Counted from the first letter of the stretch, positions 37,723-49,036 are shown. The stretch: DNA of 64,000 nt from Escherichia coli (GCF_011881725.1 NZ_JAATUR010000010.1:41138-105137); one strand, 5' to 3'. The notes: generated by a model not told the origin, from the sequence alone. Numbers and translations: made by a program.

Positions 37723-39000
37723 ATGGCTGTGCTGATTTTTCTGGGCTGCCTGTTGGGTGGCATTGCTATCGGTTTGCCTATTGCCTGGTCACTACTGTTG
37801 TGCGGGGCGGCGCTTATGTTCTGGCTGGATATGTTTGATGTCCAGATCATGGCGCAAACGCTGGTAAACGGTGCTGACAGCTTCTCCCTGCTGGCGATCC
37901 CTTTCTTTGTGCTGGCGGGCGAAATCATGAATGCGGGCGGCTTGTCGAAACGCATTGTTGATCTGCCGATGAAACTGGTGGGACATAAACCAGGCGGGCT
38001 GGGCTACGTCGGCGTGCTGGCAGCGATGATTATGGCCAGCCTGTCTGGCTCTGCGGTTGCTGATACCGCAGCTGTCGCCGCGCTGCTGGTGCCAATGATG
38101 CGCAGCGCCAATTATCCGGTCAACCGGGCTGCGGGACTGATTGCCTCTGGCGGGATTATCGCGCCGATTATTCCCCCTTCCATTCCATTTATTATTTTTG
38201 GCGTCTCCAGTGGTTTGTCCATCAGCAAGCTGTTTATGGCGGGAATTGCCCCAGGCATTATGATGGGCGCAACGCTGATGCTCACCTGGTGGTGGCAGGC
38301 CAGCCGTCTTAATTTACCCCGTCAGCAAAAAGCGACGAAACGGGAAATCTGGCAATCTTTTGTCTCCGGTATCTGGGCGCTATTTCTTCCGGTCATTATT
38401 ATTGGCGGCTTTCGCTCCGGTCTGTTTACCCCAACCGAAGCCGGGGCCGTTGCTGCTTTCTATGCGTTATTTGTCGCCACGGTTATTTACCGTGAAATGA
38501 CCTTCGCCACACTCTGGCATGTGCTGATTGGCGCGGCGAAAACCACCTCGGTGGTGATGTTTCTGGTGGCTTCGGCACAAGTTTCCGCCTGGCTGATTAC
38601 CATTGCTGAACTGCCGATGATGGTTTCTGATTTACTGCAACCGTTAGTGGATTCACCACGTTTGCTGTTTATCGTTATTATGCTGGCGATTTTGATCGTC
38701 GGTATGGTCATGGATTTAACGCCAACAGTGTTAATTCTTACCCCGGTATTAATGCCTTTAGTTAAAGAGGCAGGAATCGATCCGATTTATTTCGGAGTCA
38801 TGTTTATCATCAACTGCTCAATCGGTTTAATTACACCGCCTATCGGTAATGTGCTCAACGTTATTTCAGGGGTGGCAAAACTCAAATTCGATGACGCTGT
38901 CAGAGGCGTTTTCCCTTACGTCCTGGTTTTATATTCCTTATTAGCCTTATTTGTTTTTATTCCCGATCTCATCATCCTCCCGTTGAAATGGATTAATTAA
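37723..39000 (+). CDS. yiaN: TRAP transporter large membrane subunit YiaN
   Basis: A 425-residue DctM-type permease with about 12 helices, the ion-coupled transport subunit of YiaMNO. Family blocks include FSLLAIPFFVLAGEIMNAGG, SLSGSAVADTAAVAALLVP and IIPPSIPFIIFGVSSGLSI. The start at 37723 follows AAGGAG at 6 bases; two codons upstream an alternative ATG overlaps the yiaM stop. Closely followed by yiaO. Confidence 0.95.
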   Translation: MAVLIFLGCLLGGIAIGLPIAWSLLLCGAALMFWLDMFDVQIMAQTLVNGADSFSLLAIPFFVLAGEIMNAGGLSKRIVDLPMKLVGHKPGGLGYVGVLAAMIMASLSGSAVADTAAVAALLVPMMRSANYPVNRAAGLIASGGIIAPIIPPSIPFIIFGVSSGLSISKLFMAGIAPGIMMGATLMLTWWWQASRLNLPRQQKATKREIWQSFVSGIWALFLPVIIIGGFRSGLFTPTEAGAVAAFYALFVATVIYREMTFATLWHVLIGAAKTTSVVMFLVASAQVSAWLITIAELPMMVSDLLQPLVDSPRLLFIVIMLAILIVGMVMDLTPTVLILTPVLMPLVKEAGIDPIYFGVMFIINCSIGLITPPIGNVLNVISGVAKLKFDDAVRGVFPYVLVLYSLLALFVFIPDLIILPLKWIN

Positions 39001-39012
39001 AAGGAAAATATT

Positions 39013-39999
39013 ATGAAATTACGTTCTGTAACCTACGCATTATTCATTGCTGGCCTCGCAGCATTCAGTACATCTTCACTGGCAGCGCAATCATTACGTT
39101 TCGGTTATGAAACATCACAAACCGACTCACAACATATTGCGGCAAAAAAATTCAATGATTTATTGCAGGAGAGAACCAAAGGCGAGCTGAAATTAAAACT
39201 CTTCCCGGACAGTACTCTCGGTAACGCACAAGCGATGATCAGCGGCGTGCGTGGCGGCACGATTGATATGGAGATGTCTGGCTCGAATAACTTTGCCGGA
39301 TTATCACCAGTGATGAACCTGCTCGATGTTCCTTTCCTGTTCCGCGATACCGCTCACGCGCATAAAACGCTCGACGGCAAAGTCGGCGATGAACTGAAAG
39401 CCTCCCTTGAAGGTAAGGGACTGAAAGTACTGGCCTACTGGGAAAACGGCTGGCGCGATGTCACCAACTCACGCCAGCCGGTTAAAACGCCTGCCGACCT
39501 GAAAGGGCTGAAAATCCGCACCAACAACAGCCCGATGAATATCGCCGCATTTAAAGTATTTGGCGCTAACCCTATCCCGATGCCGTTTGCCGAAGTCTAT
39601 ACCGGACTGGAAACACGCACCATCGACGCTCAGGAACATCCAATCAACGTAGTCTGGTCGGCAAAATTTTATGAAGTGCAGAAGTACCTGTCTCTGACTC
39701 ACCACGCCTATTCCCCGCTTCTGGTAGTGATCAACAAAGCGAAATTTGATGGCTTAAGCCCGGAGTTCCAGCAAGTGCTTATTTCATCAGCACAAGAAGC
39801 AGGTAACTACCAGCGCAAACTGGTCGCCGAAAATCAGCAAAAAATCATCGACGGCATGAAGGATGCTGGCGTGGAAGTCATCACCGAACTTGACCGCAAA
39901 GCCTTTAGCGACGCACTGGGTAGTCAGGTTCGCGACATGTTTGTGAAAGATGTTCCGCAGGGCGCCGATCTGCTGAAAGCCGTGGATGAGGTGCAATAA
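39013..39999 (+). CDS. yiaO: TRAP transporter periplasmic substrate-binding protein YiaO
   Basis: The 328-residue DctP-type binding protein of YiaMNO. Signal peptide MKLRSVTYALFIAGLAAFST is cleaved after LAA, giving QSLRFGYETSQTDSQHIAAK. The family's substrate carboxylate-binding region KGLKIRTNNSPMNIAAFKVF includes the conserved Arg, followed by GLETRTIDAQEHPINVVW. The downstream kinase starts three bases after its stop. Confidence 0.95.
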   Translation: MKLRSVTYALFIAGLAAFSTSSLAAQSLRFGYETSQTDSQHIAAKKFNDLLQERTKGELKLKLFPDSTLGNAQAMISGVRGGTIDMEMSGSNNFAGLSPVMNLLDVPFLFRDTAHAHKTLDGKVGDELKASLEGKGLKVLAYWENGWRDVTNSRQPVKTPADLKGLKIRTNNSPMNIAAFKVFGANPIPMPFAEVYTGLETRTIDAQEHPINVVWSAKFYEVQKYLSLTHHAYSPLLVVINKAKFDGLSPEFQQVLISSAQEAGNYQRKLVAENQQKIIDGMKDAGVEVITELDRKAFSDALGSQVRDMFVKDVPQGADLLKAVDEVQ

Positions 40000-40002
40000 A
40001 CC

Positions 40003-41499
40003 ATGACGCAATACTGGCTGGGGTTAGATTGTGGCGGTAGCTGGCTAAAAGCCGGACTGTATGACCGCGAAGGCCGGGAGGCAGGCGTGCAGCGCCTGCC
40101 GCTGTGCGCATTAAGCCTGCAGCCAGGCTGGGTAGAGCGCGATATGGCAGAACTGTGGCAATGCTGCATCTCTGTCATTCGCTCCCTCCTTACTCATTCC
40201 GGCGTTAGCGGGGAGCAAATTGTCGGTATCGGCATCTCCGCGCAGGGAAAGGGCTTGTTTCTGCTTGATAAAAACGACAAGCCGCTTGGTAACGCCATTT
40301 TGTCCTCAGATCGCCGGGCGATGGAAATCGTTCGTTGCTGGCAGGAAGAGCGCATCCCGGAAAAACTCTACCCACTGACCCGACAAACCTTGTGGACCGG
40401 GCATCCGGTGTCGCTGTTACGCTGGCTGAAATCGTATGAGCCGGAACGCTATGCGCAAATTGGCTGTGTGTTGATGACGCACGACTACCTGCGCTGGTGT
40501 TTAACCGGCGTCAAAGGCTGCGAAGAGAGCAATATTTCTGAATCCAATCTCTACAACATGAGTCTTGGGGAATATGACTCATGTCTCACCGACTGGCTGG
40601 GGATCAGTGAAATCAATCACGCCCTGCCGCCTGTTGTTGGATCTGCCGAAATCTGCGGGGAAATCACCGCTCAGACAGCCGCACTGACCGGTCTGAAAGC
40701 GGGTACGCCCGTTGTCGGCGGCCTGTTTGATGTGGTTTCCACCGCACTCTGCGCCGGGATCGAAGACGAATTTACCCTCAATGCGGTGATGGGGACCTGG
40801 GCAGTGACCAGCGGCATAACCAGCGGTCTACGCAACGGTGAAGCGCATCCGTATGTCTATGGTCGCTACGTTAACGACGGTGAATTTATCGTTCACGAAG
40901 CCAGCCCGACTTCTTCCGGCAATCTCGAATGGTTTACCGCGCAGTGGGGAGAAATCTCGTTTGCTGAGGTCAACCAGGCTGTTGCCAGCTTACCGAAAGC
41001 CGGTGGCGATCTGTTTTTCCTGCCGTTCCTGTATGGCAGCAACGCCGGACTTGAGATGACCAGCGGTTTCTACGGGATGCAGGCCATCCACACCCGCGCG
41101 CACCTGTTGCAGGCCATCTATGAAGGCGTGGTGTTCAGCCATATGACCCACCTCAACCGGATGCGCGAACGTTTTGCTGACGTGCACACCCTGCGCGTGA
41201 CTGGCGGCCCGGCGCATTCCGATGTCTGGATGCAGATGCTGGCGGATGTTAGCGGCTTACGTATCGAACTGCCGCAGGTGGAGGAAACCGGCTGTTTTGG
41301 CGCGGCGCTTGCCGCCCGCGTCGGCACCGGGGTTTATCGCAATTTCAGCGAAGCCCAGCGTGACTTACAACATCCGGTACGCACCCTGCTGCCAGATATG
41401 ACCGCGCATCAGCTTTACCAACAAAAATACCAACGCTATCAGCATCTCATTGCCGCACTTCAGGGCTATCACGCCCGCATCAAGGAGCACTCATTATGA
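40003..41499 (+). CDS. lyxK: L-xylulose/3-keto-L-gulonate kinase LyxK
   Basis: A 498-residue FGGY kinase that phosphorylates L-xylulose and 3-keto-L-gulonate. The N-terminal phosphate motif YWLGLDCGGSWLKAGLYDRE and the C-terminal ATP-site segment VTGGPAHSDVWMQMLADVSG are intact. Its stop overlaps the sgbH start by four bases (ATGA). In this operon it feeds SgbH with keto-L-gulonate 6-phosphate. Confidence 0.95.
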   Translation: MTQYWLGLDCGGSWLKAGLYDREGREAGVQRLPLCALSLQPGWVERDMAELWQCCISVIRSLLTHSGVSGEQIVGIGISAQGKGLFLLDKNDKPLGNAILSSDRRAMEIVRCWQEERIPEKLYPLTRQTLWTGHPVSLLRWLKSYEPERYAQIGCVLMTHDYLRWCLTGVKGCEESNISESNLYNMSLGEYDSCLTDWLGISEINHALPPVVGSAEICGEITAQTAALTGLKAGTPVVGGLFDVVSTALCAGIEDEFTLNAVMGTWAVTSGITSGLRNGEAHPYVYGRYVNDGEFIVHEASPTSSGNLEWFTAQWGEISFAEVNQAVASLPKAGGDLFFLPFLYGSNAGLEMTSGFYGMQAIHTRAHLLQAIYEGVVFSHMTHLNRMRERFADVHTLRVTGGPAHSDVWMQMLADVSGLRIELPQVEETGCFGAALAARVGTGVYRNFSEAQRDLQHPVRTLLPDMTAHQLYQQKYQRYQHLIAALQGYHARIKEHSL

Positions 41500-42158
41500 G
41501 CAGACCACTTCTGCAACTGGCCCTCGACCACTCATCCCTTGAGGCCGCGCAGCGCGACGTTACGCTGTTAAAAGATAGCGTCGATATTGTCGAGGCAGGC
41601 ACCATTCTCTGTTTAAACGAAGGGCTTAGCGCGGTGAAAGCCTTGCGCGAACAGTGCCCGGACAAAATCATCGTTGCTGACTGGAAGGTCGCCGACGCCG
41701 GTGAAACGCTCGCTCAACAGGCATTTTCCGCAGGCGCTAACTGGATGACTATTATCTGCGCCGCACCGCTCGCCACGGTAGAAAAAGGCCACGCGATGGC
41801 GCAGACCTGCGGCGGTGAAATTCAGATCGAGCTGTTCGGCAACTGGACGCTGGATGATGCCCGCGACTGGCATCGGATTGGCGTACGGCAGGCTATTTAT
41901 CATCGCGGTCGTGACGCACAGGCCAGCGGGCAACAGTGGGGCGAAGCCGATCTGGCACGCATGAAGGCGCTTTCCGATATCGGCCTTGAGCTTTCTATTA
42001 CCGGCGGGATTACCCCTGCTGACCTGCCGCTGTTTAAAGATATCCGCGTGAAAGCATTTATTGCCGGACGAGCACTGGCAGGCGCGGCAAATCCTGCACA
42101 GGTAGCTGGCGATTTCCATGCGCAAATCGACGCTATCTGGGGAGGCGCGCGTGCGTAA
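41496..42158 (+). CDS. sgbH: 3-keto-L-gulonate-6-phosphate decarboxylase SgbH
   Basis: A 220-residue TIM-barrel enzyme of the orotidine monophosphate decarboxylase suprafamily, paralogous to UlaD. It decarboxylates 3-keto-L-gulonate 6-phosphate to L-xylulose 5-phosphate. Diagnostic segments are [11 protein letters not shown], the active-site [10 protein letters not shown] and the C-terminal phosphate-binding [15 protein letters not shown] with IAGRALAGA. Overlaps lyxK by four and sgbU by eight bases. Confidence 0.96.
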   Translation: MSRPLLQLALDHSSLEAAQRDVTLLKDSVDIVEAGTILCLNEGLSAVKALREQCPDKIIVADWKVADAGETLAQQAFSAGANWMTIICAAPLATVEKGHAMAQTCGGEIQIELFGNWTLDDARDWHRIGVRQAIYHRGRDAQASGQQWGEADLARMKALSDIGLELSITGGITPADLPLFKDIRVKAFIAGRALAGAANPAQVAGDFHAQIDAIWGGARA

Positions 42159-43011
42159 TCATCCGTTAGGGATTTATGAAAAAGCGCTGGCGAAAGATCT
42201 CTCCTGGCCGGAGCGACTGGTGCTGGCAAAAAGCTGTGGTTTTGATTTTGTCGAAATGTCGGTGGATGAAACCGACGAACGGCTTTCACGTCTTGACTGG
42301 AGCGCCGCACAAAGGGCTTCGTTGGTTAACGCGATGATCGAAACGGGCGTTGCCATTCCGTCAATGTGCCTGTCCGCACATCGCCGTTTTCCCTTTGGTA
42401 GCCGTGACGAGATGGTACGCCAACGGGCGCGGGAAATTATGAGTAAAGCGATTCGTCTGGCACGCGATCTCGGCATTCGTACCATTCAGTTGGCAGGTTA
42501 TGACGTCTATTACGAAGACCATGACGAAGGCACACAGCAACGTTTTGCCGAAGGGCTGGCGTGGGCGGTAGAACAGGCGGCGGCATCACAAGTGATGCTG
42601 GCGGTGGAAATTATGGATACCGCGTTTATGAACTCCATCAGCAAATGGAAAAAGTGGGACGAGATGCTCGCCTCGCCGTGGTTCACCGTCTACCCGGACG
42701 TCGGCAACCTTAGCGCCTGGGGCAATGATGTTCCCGCCGAACTGAAACTGGGCATTGACCGCATCGCCGCAATCCACCTGAAAGACACCCTGGCCGTCAC
42801 CGAGCATAGCCCCGGACAGTTCCGTGATGTGCCGTTTGGCGAAGGCTGCGTCGATTTCGTTGGCATCTTCAAAACGCTGCATGAACTGAACTATCGCGGT
42901 TCATTTCTGATTGAGATGTGGACCGAAAAAGCCAAAGAGCCGGTGCTGGAGATTATTCAGGCGCGGCGGTGGATTGAAGCGCGTATGCAGGAGGCGGGAT
43001 TTATATGTTAG
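42151..43011 (+). CDS. sgbU: L-xylulose-5-phosphate 3-epimerase SgbU
   Basis: A 286-residue TIM-barrel sugar-phosphate epimerase, paralogous to UlaE, that converts L-xylulose 5-phosphate to L-ribulose 5-phosphate. Metal ligands fall in [22 protein letters not shown] and [12 protein letters not shown] chose the GTG at 42151, inside the end of sgbH, because it gives the standard [12 protein letters not shown] start and length; the ATG at 42118 would overlap sgbH by 41 bases. Ends with a seven-base overlap into sgbE. Confidence 0.94.
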   Translation: MRNHPLGIYEKALAKDLSWPERLVLAKSCGFDFVEMSVDETDERLSRLDWSAAQRASLVNAMIETGVAIPSMCLSAHRRFPFGSRDEMVRQRAREIMSKAIRLARDLGIRTIQLAGYDVYYEDHDEGTQQRFAEGLAWAVEQAAASQVMLAVEIMDTAFMNSISKWKKWDEMLASPWFTVYPDVGNLSAWGNDVPAELKLGIDRIAAIHLKDTLAVTEHSPGQFRDVPFGEGCVDFVGIFKTLHELNYRGSFLIEMWTEKAKEPVLEIIQARRWIEARMQEAGFIC

Positions 43012-43700
43012 AGCAACTGAAAGCCGAGGTGCTGGCAGCGAACCTGGCGCTTCCCGCTCACCATCTGGTGACGTTCACCTGGGGCAATGTCAGCGCGGTA
43101 GACGAGACGCGGCAATGGATGGTAATCAAGCCTTCCGGCGTTGAGTACGAAGTAATGACCGCCGACGATATGGTGGTGGTTGAGATAGCCAGCGGTAAGG
43201 TGGTGGAAGGCAGCAAAAAGCCCTCGTCCGACACGCCAACGCATCTTGCGCTTTACCGTCGCTATGCAGAAATCGGCGGCATTGTGCATACCCACTCGCG
43301 CCACGCCACCATCTGGTCGCAGGCCGGACTGGATCTCCCCGCCTGGGGCACCACTCATGCCGATTATTTCTATGGTGCGATCCCCTGCACGCGCCAGATG
43401 ACTCCAGAGGAGATCAACGGCGAGTATGAATATCAGACCGGCGAAGTGATCATTGAAACCTTCGAAGAGCGCGGCAGAAGCCCGGCACAAATCCCGGCGG
43501 TACTGGTGCATTCTCACGGCCCGTTCGCATGGGGTAAAAACGCCGCCGATGCAGTGCATAACGCCGTGGTGCTGGAAGAGTGCGCTTATATGGGCCTGTT
43601 CTCGCGCCAGCTTGCGCCGCAGCTCCCTGCGATGCAAAACGAACTGTTGGATAAGCACTACCTGCGAAAGCATGGGGCGAATGCTTATTACGGGCAGTAA
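43005..43700 (+). CDS. sgbE: L-ribulose-5-phosphate 4-epimerase SgbE
   Basis: A 231-residue class II aldolase-fold epimerase, paralogous to AraD and UlaF, producing D-xylulose 5-phosphate for the pentose phosphate pathway. The zinc ligands lie in [18 protein letters not shown] and [11 protein letters not shown], and the substrate segment WGNVSAVDE is present. It is the last gene of the yiaK operon. Confidence 0.96.
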   Translation: MLEQLKAEVLAANLALPAHHLVTFTWGNVSAVDETRQWMVIKPSGVEYEVMTADDMVVVEIASGKVVEGSKKPSSDTPTHLALYRRYAEIGGIVHTHSRHATIWSQAGLDLPAWGTTHADYFYGAIPCTRQMTPEEINGEYEYQTGEVIIETFEERGRSPAQIPAVLVHSHGPFAWGKNAADAVHNAVVLEECAYMGLFSRQLAPQLPAMQNELLDKHYLRKHGANAYYGQ

Positions 43701-43701
43701 T

Positions 43702-43816
43702 TTGGATAAGGCGCTCGCGCCGCATCCAACGTAGGGGGCACATTGCCTGATGCGACGCTTAACACGTCTTATCAGGCCTACGAGTCGGTGCGAGAGCGTA
43801 GGCCAGCCGCACCGAC
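43702..43816. repeat. BIME plus hairpin between sgbE and yiaT
   Basis: A REP unit (TTGGATAAGGCGCTCGCGCC) starts at about 43701 and faces a second (TTGCCTGATGCGACGCTTAA) ending near 43782. GTCGGTGCG (43784-43792) then pairs with CGCACCGAC (43808-43816). The cluster separates two convergent genes and probably ends both transcripts. Confidence 0.85.
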
Positions 43817-43829
43817 ATCCACCGGTAAA

Positions 43830-44570
43830 TTAAAAACGCCAGCTCACGCCGGTGACAAAGGTAAAACTCTCATTACGATCAATCATCGGGCTGTCGGTAA
43901 TCTCTTCCGGCAGCTCGCTGTATCCTGCACTCGCCATTAATACGACGTGTTCTCCGATGGGGTATTTTGCCGTCAGACTGACATAAGGCACCCAGGCATC
44001 CTGTGCGGTATAACTCGCCAGACCGCTGCGATGGGACTCACTCTCTGAAATACCATAGTAATAGTCGCTGAAATTTTCGTCATAATAGAGAACGCCAAGA
44101 GCAGGTGTCAGCGACAGATGACCTATCTGCATTTTGTGGAATAACGATAACTCACCCACCCAACCGTTACTGTTATCCAGAACATCAGCCGCCGCAGAAG
44201 CTTTCACTGTCCCCCAACGCTCATGGTGATACCAGGCAACACCCGCCATTGCTGTACTGTCACGCTTATCGAGTTGTTGCATAGCATGGTCGTCATTATC
44301 GGCGGGATCAAATTCCAGCGGCATCCAGGATGCCGTCAGGCTAAGTTCATTTTTTTCGCTTTGCGACAGAATAAAACCTAACGTAGTCTGCCGGACATAA
44401 AAAGAATCGCCCTCATAACTGATCAGCGGAATTGCCCTAGTATTTTCATTATAACCACGATAAGGCGATTCATTATAAACAGCGCCAGCACCAACGGATA
44501 ATTCTGCGGCAGTTGCACTTGCTATAAAAGGCATAAAAAATAACACCACAACATTGCGGTTAATTAACAT
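43830..44570 (-). CDS. yiaT: MipA/OmpV family outer-membrane protein YiaT
   Basis: A 246-residue predicted outer-membrane beta-barrel. Signal peptide MLINRNVVVLFFMPFIASA is cleaved after TAA, followed by ELSVGAGAVYNESPYRGYNE, typical of MipA/OmpV proteins, and the chain ends FVTGVSWRF with terminal Phe. Function in E. coli is unknown; family members scaffold murein enzymes or act as porins. Divergent from the regulator yiaU, which may control it. Confidence 0.92.
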   Translation of the reverse strand: MLINRNVVVLFFMPFIASATAAELSVGAGAVYNESPYRGYNENTRAIPLISYEGDSFYVRQTTLGFILSQSEKNELSLTASWMPLEFDPADNDDHAMQQLDKRDSTAMAGVAWYHHERWGTVKASAAADVLDNSNGWVGELSLFHKMQIGHLSLTPALGVLYYDENFSDYYYGISESESHRSGLASYTAQDAWVPYVSLTAKYPIGEHVVLMASAGYSELPEEITDSPMIDRNESFTFVTGVSWRF

Positions 44571-44693
44571 GTCCGACATTCCATTTTAAATTAAGATAAA
44601 AAAGAGTCGGCATAGTAATGCTTACAATTTCTCCGGTGCAAGATTCATATTTATATAGTAATATATAAAATTATATATAATTGGACTGTTGCG

Positions 44694-45668
44694 ATGACAA
44701 AATTACAACTCAAGTACCGGGAGTTAAAAATTATCTCGGTAATCGCTGCCAGTGAAAATATCAGCCATGCGGCCACCGTACTTGGCATCGCGCAGGCCAA
44801 TGTCAGTAAATATCTTGCTGATTTTGAATCAAAAGTGGGTTTAAAAGTCTTTGACAGAACCACTCGGCAACTGATGCTGACACCTTTTGGTACCGCGCTA
44901 TTACCGTACATCAATGATATGCTGGACAGAAACGAGCAGCTTAATAATTTTATTGCGGATTATAAGCACGAGAAACGTGGTCGGGTCACCATCTATGCAC
45001 CAACCGGCATTATTGCCTATTTATCTAAACATGTTATCGATAAAATTAAAGATATCGGGGATATTACTCTATCGCTAAAAACCTGCAACCTTGAGCGCAA
45101 CGCCTTTTATGAAGGTGTCGAATTTCCCGATGATTGTGATGTTTTAATCAGCTATGCTCCGCCAAAAGATGAATCGCTGGTTGCCAGTTTTATTACACAA
45201 TATGCAGTAACCGCCTATGCCAGCCAAAAATATCTTGAGAAACATCCCATTAGCCACCCAGACGAACTTGAACATCACTCCTGTATTTTGATCGACTCGA
45301 TGATGATCGACGACGCGAATATCTGGCGCTTCAACGTCGCCGGAAGTAAAGAGGTGCGTGATTATCGCGTGAAGGGAAATTACGTTTGCGACAACACGCA
45401 ATCCGCGCTGGAGCTGGCACGAAATCACCTGGGAATTGTATTTGCGCCAGATAAAAGTGTGCAGAGCGACCTGCAAGACGGCACACTGACCCCCTGTTTC
45501 CAGCAACCGTATGAATGGTGGCTGGACCTGGTGGCTATCTTCCGTAAACGGGAATACCAGCCCTGGCGGGTTCAGTATGTGCTGGATGAAATGCTGCGTG
45601 AAATTCGCCACCAGCTTGCTCAGTCGCAGCAACTGCGTCCTGAACAAGCGGCAGAAAGCGAAGATTAA
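44694..45668 (+). CDS. yiaU: LysR-family transcriptional regulator YiaU
   Basis: A 324-residue LysR-type regulator. The helix-turn-helix is at about residues 18-45 ([20 protein letters not shown] followed by YLADFE), with the effector-binding domain from residue 90. Its target and ligand were unclear for long in K-12. Divergent orientation from yiaT suggests control of that barrel gene. Its last four bases overlap the end of yiaV on the opposite strand. Confidence 0.93.
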   Translation: MTKLQLKYRELKIISVIAASENISHAATVLGIAQANVSKYLADFESKVGLKVFDRTTRQLMLTPFGTALLPYINDMLDRNEQLNNFIADYKHEKRGRVTIYAPTGIIAYLSKHVIDKIKDIGDITLSLKTCNLERNAFYEGVEFPDDCDVLISYAPPKDESLVASFITQYAVTAYASQKYLEKHPISHPDELEHHSCILIDSMMIDDANIWRFNVAGSKEVRDYRVKGNYVCDNTQSALELARNHLGIVFAPDKSVQSDLQDGTLTPCFQQPYEWWLDLVAIFRKREYQPWRVQYVLDEMLREIRHQLAQSQQLRPEQAAESED

Positions 45669-46801
45669 TGGTCGAGATAAAGGTAATGCACCCAACTGGT
45701 CATGCGTAACAGCACTTTGCGCATCACCGAGACATGGCTGAAATGATCAGAGTAGACCGCCACCTGGGCGTAAATACCGTCCGGTAACGCGCTCAAATCA
45801 GTATTCTCATCCAGCTCAATGGTTGCGATAACACCATCAGAACCTGGAGCGGTATTTAAGGACTGTAAGGTGCCAGTCGATTGATAAGCCCCACCAGGTA
45901 CGGCTGGGCTGATGGCAGCCAGCTTACCGCTGAAGACCTTGCCAGGAAGCGCGTTAAACACCACTTCCGCATCGTCACCAGGAGCCAGTCGCAGCAAGGA
46001 GTTCTGACGGAACTGCGCCACGATTTGTCGTTTCTGATCGGGAATAAAGACCATCACCGGACGCAGCGGCAGCGATGCGGCATACGTTCCAGGACGAATC
46101 AGCACCTGAGTCACATAACCGTCGCTCGGCGCACGCACGACCATCTGCTCAAGGTTATATTTTGCTTCCGCAAGCTGCGCTTTCAGGCTGGCGATTTGTG
46201 AATGTTCCCCCAACACCAGGCTATCCAGTTGGCTCTGGATCTGTTTTTGTTCCGCCGCCGATGACTTCACTGAGGCTTCCTGCGCCAGATAGTTTTGCCG
46301 CGCCACATCAATATCGCGTTCTGAAAACGGGTTGACTTTCGCCTGGCTGCCGCGTGCGTAACGCTGGTACTCTTTAGCAAATTTATCCCGCGTAGCCTTT
46401 GCCTGCTGGGTATTCGCCGCCATCTCCTCTAACTCTGCGCCTAATGCCCGCTGCTTATGTTCTGCAGTGACGATATCCGCCATCAGCCGATCGACCCGCG
46501 CCTGATAACGCGTCGGGTCCAGTCGGAACAGCACCTCACCTTTTTTAATCAGCGTATTTTTCTTGTCCGTCACTTCAATTACTACACCCGTCACCTGCGG
46601 GACAACCGGAATGGAAATAACCGCTTTTTGCGCTTTAAAGGTATATGGATGGTTATAATTCATTAATAGAATTAAGCCGCTGACAATAAATATGCCACCC
46701 AGTGACGCAGTAGGGATGGTCCATTTATTCACGGGAATTTTGAAGATCTTAAACATTGCCCATGCGAAAGCCACATAGGTCAAAATAATCAGTAAATCCA
46801 T
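45665..46801 (-). CDS. yiaV: HlyD/EmrA-type membrane fusion protein YiaV
   Basis: A 378-residue membrane fusion protein. Two N-terminal helices (residues about 5-45) precede a lipoyl-like half ([20 protein letters not shown]), a long Gln/Ala-rich coiled coil (about 85-205), the second lipoyl half ([19 protein letters not shown]) and a beta-barrel domain. It is co-transcribed with yiaW, five bases upstream. The pair is paralogous to YibH/YibI about 9 kb away, with near-identical C-termini ([20 protein letters not shown] versus WMHYLYLDH). The transported substrate and partners are unknown. Confidence 0.93.
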   Translation of the reverse strand: MDLLIILTYVAFAWAMFKIFKIPVNKWTIPTASLGGIFIVSGLILLMNYNHPYTFKAQKAVISIPVVPQVTGVVIEVTDKKNTLIKKGEVLFRLDPTRYQARVDRLMADIVTAEHKQRALGAELEEMAANTQQAKATRDKFAKEYQRYARGSQAKVNPFSERDIDVARQNYLAQEASVKSSAAEQKQIQSQLDSLVLGEHSQIASLKAQLAEAKYNLEQMVVRAPSDGYVTQVLIRPGTYAASLPLRPVMVFIPDQKRQIVAQFRQNSLLRLAPGDDAEVVFNALPGKVFSGKLAAISPAVPGGAYQSTGTLQSLNTAPGSDGVIATIELDENTDLSALPDGIYAQVAVYSDHFSHVSVMRKVLLRMTSWVHYLYLDH

Positions 46802-46806
46802 AAATA

Positions 46807-47130
46807 TTACTCGGCAGAAGGGGATTTCATGTCGGCGAGCTGTTTCTCCAGCCCGGCAATACGCTGTTGCAGTTGGACAACGGATGAGTCATGGTTTTGC
46901 ATTCCCCATCCTCGTTCAGGGCGGTAAAGCGTGGCCCAAATCCACAAAAAGGGCCAGATAACATGCAGCGTAAAAAGACTTACCCAACCAGCAACATGAA
47001 TGGCATCGGCATGAGGATGATTGCGTTTTTTGGCAATCAAGTAAGGGATATCATGTAAAATAATAATCCCATAGAAGATCACCAGAAATACAAAAATAAG
47101 CACTCCCAGTGCAAAATAATCCAGGAACAT
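46807..47130 (-). CDS. yiaW: DUF3302 inner-membrane protein YiaW
   Basis: A 107-residue protein with two membrane helices (about residues 5-27 and 45-65) and a short C-terminal coiled coil ([20 protein letters not shown]). It belongs to DUF3302 and is paralogous to YibI. It precedes yiaV closely on the same strand, so the two probably form a small membrane complex. An AGGAAAAT ribosome site lies directly before the ATG. Confidence 0.92.
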   Translation of the reverse strand: MFLDYFALGVLIFVFLVIFYGIIILHDIPYLIAKKRNHPHADAIHVAGWVSLFTLHVIWPFLWIWATLYRPERGWGMQNHDSSVVQLQQRIAGLEKQLADMKSPSAE

Positions 47131-47368
47131 ATTTTCCTCGGCAAATATAAAAAAGAATAGTTAACACATAATAAGGAATGCGTTATTGAGGCGCAATTCG
47201 CTAATTTATATAACGCCATATTGTTTTTTATATAGTTTCTTTAATGTGCTGTATGGTCTTTCAAATGTCGGGGTTTATCATATTGAAATAATAGAACTAT
47301 TGCCAAGCTAATGAATATCGCCAGTAAAACATCCAAAGTGCAGATTGTTTTAGCGTGCACTTTATTTA

Positions 47369-47466
47369 TGCCGGATGCAGCGTGAACGCCTTATCCGACC
47401 TACGGTCAGGTGTAAACCTATGCGCCCCGTAGGCATGATAAGACGCGTAAGCGTCGCATCAGGCAA
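47369..47466. repeat. BIME (REP pair) between aldB and yiaW
   Basis: A REP unit from 47369 (TGCCGGATGCAGCGTGAACG and arm) faces a second unit at about 47429-47466 (GTAGGCATGATAAGACGCGT and arm). The remainder of 47131-47497 is AT-rich and should hold the yiaWV promoter; I see no gene in it. Confidence 0.9.
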
Positions 47467-47497
47467 TATAAGTACCCGATGCGACTTGCTTCTTACA

Positions 47498-49036
47498 TCA
47501 GAACAGCCCCAACGGTTTATCTGAGTAGCTCACCAGCAGGCACTTGGTTTGCTGATAATGCTCCAGCATCATCTTATGGGTTTCGCGTCCAATGCCTGAT
47601 TGTTTGTAGCCACCAAACGCCGCATGAGCAGGATAAGCATGGTAACAGTTAGTCCATACGCGTCCGGCCTGAATACCGCGCCCCATCTTATAAGCCAGAT
47701 TACCGTTGCGGCTCCAGACACCCGCGCCCAGGCCATACTGCGTATCGTTCGCCAGCTCCAGCGCCTCGTCCATCGTTTTGAAGGTGGTTACTGCCAGCAC
47801 CGGGCCAAAAATCTCCTCCTGGAACACGCGCATATTGTTCTGACCAAACAAAATCGTCGGCTCGAGGTAATAACCGTCTTTCAGCTCGCCCTCCAGCAGC
47901 TTGCGCCGCCCGCCAGTAAGCACGTCGGCGCCCTCTTTTTTACCGATATCAATGTAGTTGAGGATGGTTTCCAGTTGCCCGTGCGAAACCTGCGCACCCA
48001 TTTGCGTCACGCTGTCGAGCGGGTTACCGCTACGAATACTTTCAACACGGCGGATAGCGCGTTCCATAAAGCGTTCGTAGATAGACTCCTGCACTAAAGC
48101 ACGGCTTGGGCAGGTACAGACTTCGCCCTGGTTAAAGGCAAACAACGCAAAGCCTTCCAGCGCCTTATCGAAAAAGGCATCTTCTTCATCCATCACGTCA
48201 GCAAAGAAGATATTTGGCGACTTGCCGCCCAACTCCAGCGTCACCGGAATAATATTTTGCGTAGCGTACTGCATAATCTGCTGGCCCACTTCCGTTGAGC
48301 CGGTGAATGCTACTTTGGCGATGCGTTTCGAGGTCGCCAGATATTCGCCAATTTCCCCACCCGCGCCGTTGACCACGTTCACCACGCCCGGCGGCAGTAA
48401 ATCACCGACGATTTCCATTAGCAGCAGTACTGAGAGCGGGGTAAGACGTGCGGGTTTCAGCACCACACAGTTGCCAGCCGCCAGTGCGGGCGCCATTTTC
48501 CAGCTTGCCATCAGCAGCGGGAAGTTCCACGGGATAATCTGCCCCACCACGCCTAACGGCTCGTGGAAGTGATAAGCCACGGTTTCACTATCAATTTCAC
48601 TGATACCGCCTTCCTGCGCCCGAATACACGAGGCGAAATAGCGGAAATGGTCAATCGCCAGCGGCACGTCGGCAGCACTGGTTTCGCGAATGGGTTTGCC
48701 ATTATCCCAGGTTTCTGCTGTCGCCAACAGTTCGAGATTTTGCTCCATTCGATCGGCAATCTTAAACAGAATCGCCGCGCGATCTTGTACTGAAGTATGT
48801 GCCCATTTATCTTTCACTTTATGCGCGGCATCCAGCGCCAGATCGATATCTCGTTTGCCTGAAGACGCCACTTCGCACAGTAGCTGCCCGGTCACCGGCG
48901 TCAGGTTCTGGTAATACTCACCGTCGGCAGGCGCGACCCACTCGCCGCCGATAAAGTTATCGTAGCGTGCTTTTAACTTAAGAGGAAAACCATACTCGCC
49001 GGGCTGAACACGTGCTGAAGGGGGATTGTTGGTCAT
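47498..49036 (-). CDS. aldB: NADP-dependent aldehyde dehydrogenase B AldB
   Basis: A 512-residue aldehyde dehydrogenase that oxidises acetaldehyde and similar aldehydes. The catalytic Glu lies in [11 protein letters not shown] and the catalytic Cys in [12 protein letters not shown]; the Rossmann segment [12 protein letters not shown] and [20 protein letters not shown] are intact. The start at 49036 has AAGGAGA 6 bases upstream and gives [16 protein letters not shown]; the frame extends 30 codons upstream without need. In K-12 it is RpoS-dependent, activated by CRP and repressed by Fis. Confidence 0.97.
   Translation of the reverse strand: MTNNPPSARVQPGEYGFPLKLKARYDNFIGGEWVAPADGEYYQNLTPVTGQLLCEVASSGKRDIDLALDAAHKVKDKWAHTSVQDRAAILFKIADRMEQNLELLATAETWDNGKPIRETSAADVPLAIDHFRYFASCIRAQEGGISEIDSETVAYHFHEPLGVVGQIIPWNFPLLMASWKMAPALAAGNCVVLKPARLTPLSVLLLMEIVGDLLPPGVVNVVNGAGGEIGEYLATSKRIAKVAFTGSTEVGQQIMQYATQNIIPVTLELGGKSPNIFFADVMDEEDAFFDKALEGFALFAFNQGEVCTCPSRALVQESIYERFMERAIRRVESIRSGNPLDSVTQMGAQVSHGQLETILNYIDIGKKEGADVLTGGRRKLLEGELKDGYYLEPTILFGQNNMRVFQEEIFGPVLAVTTFKTMDEALELANDTQYGLGAGVWSRNGNLAYKMGRGIQAGRVWTNCYHAYPAHAAFGGYKQSGIGRETHKMMLEHYQQTKCLLVSYSDKPLGLF

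Noticed and set aside
40003..43700. lyxK-sgbHUE considered as a horizontally acquired sugar cassette
   Set aside because: Gene order, overlaps and sequence match the E. coli core yia operon, and there are no mobile elements or composition breaks that I could see.
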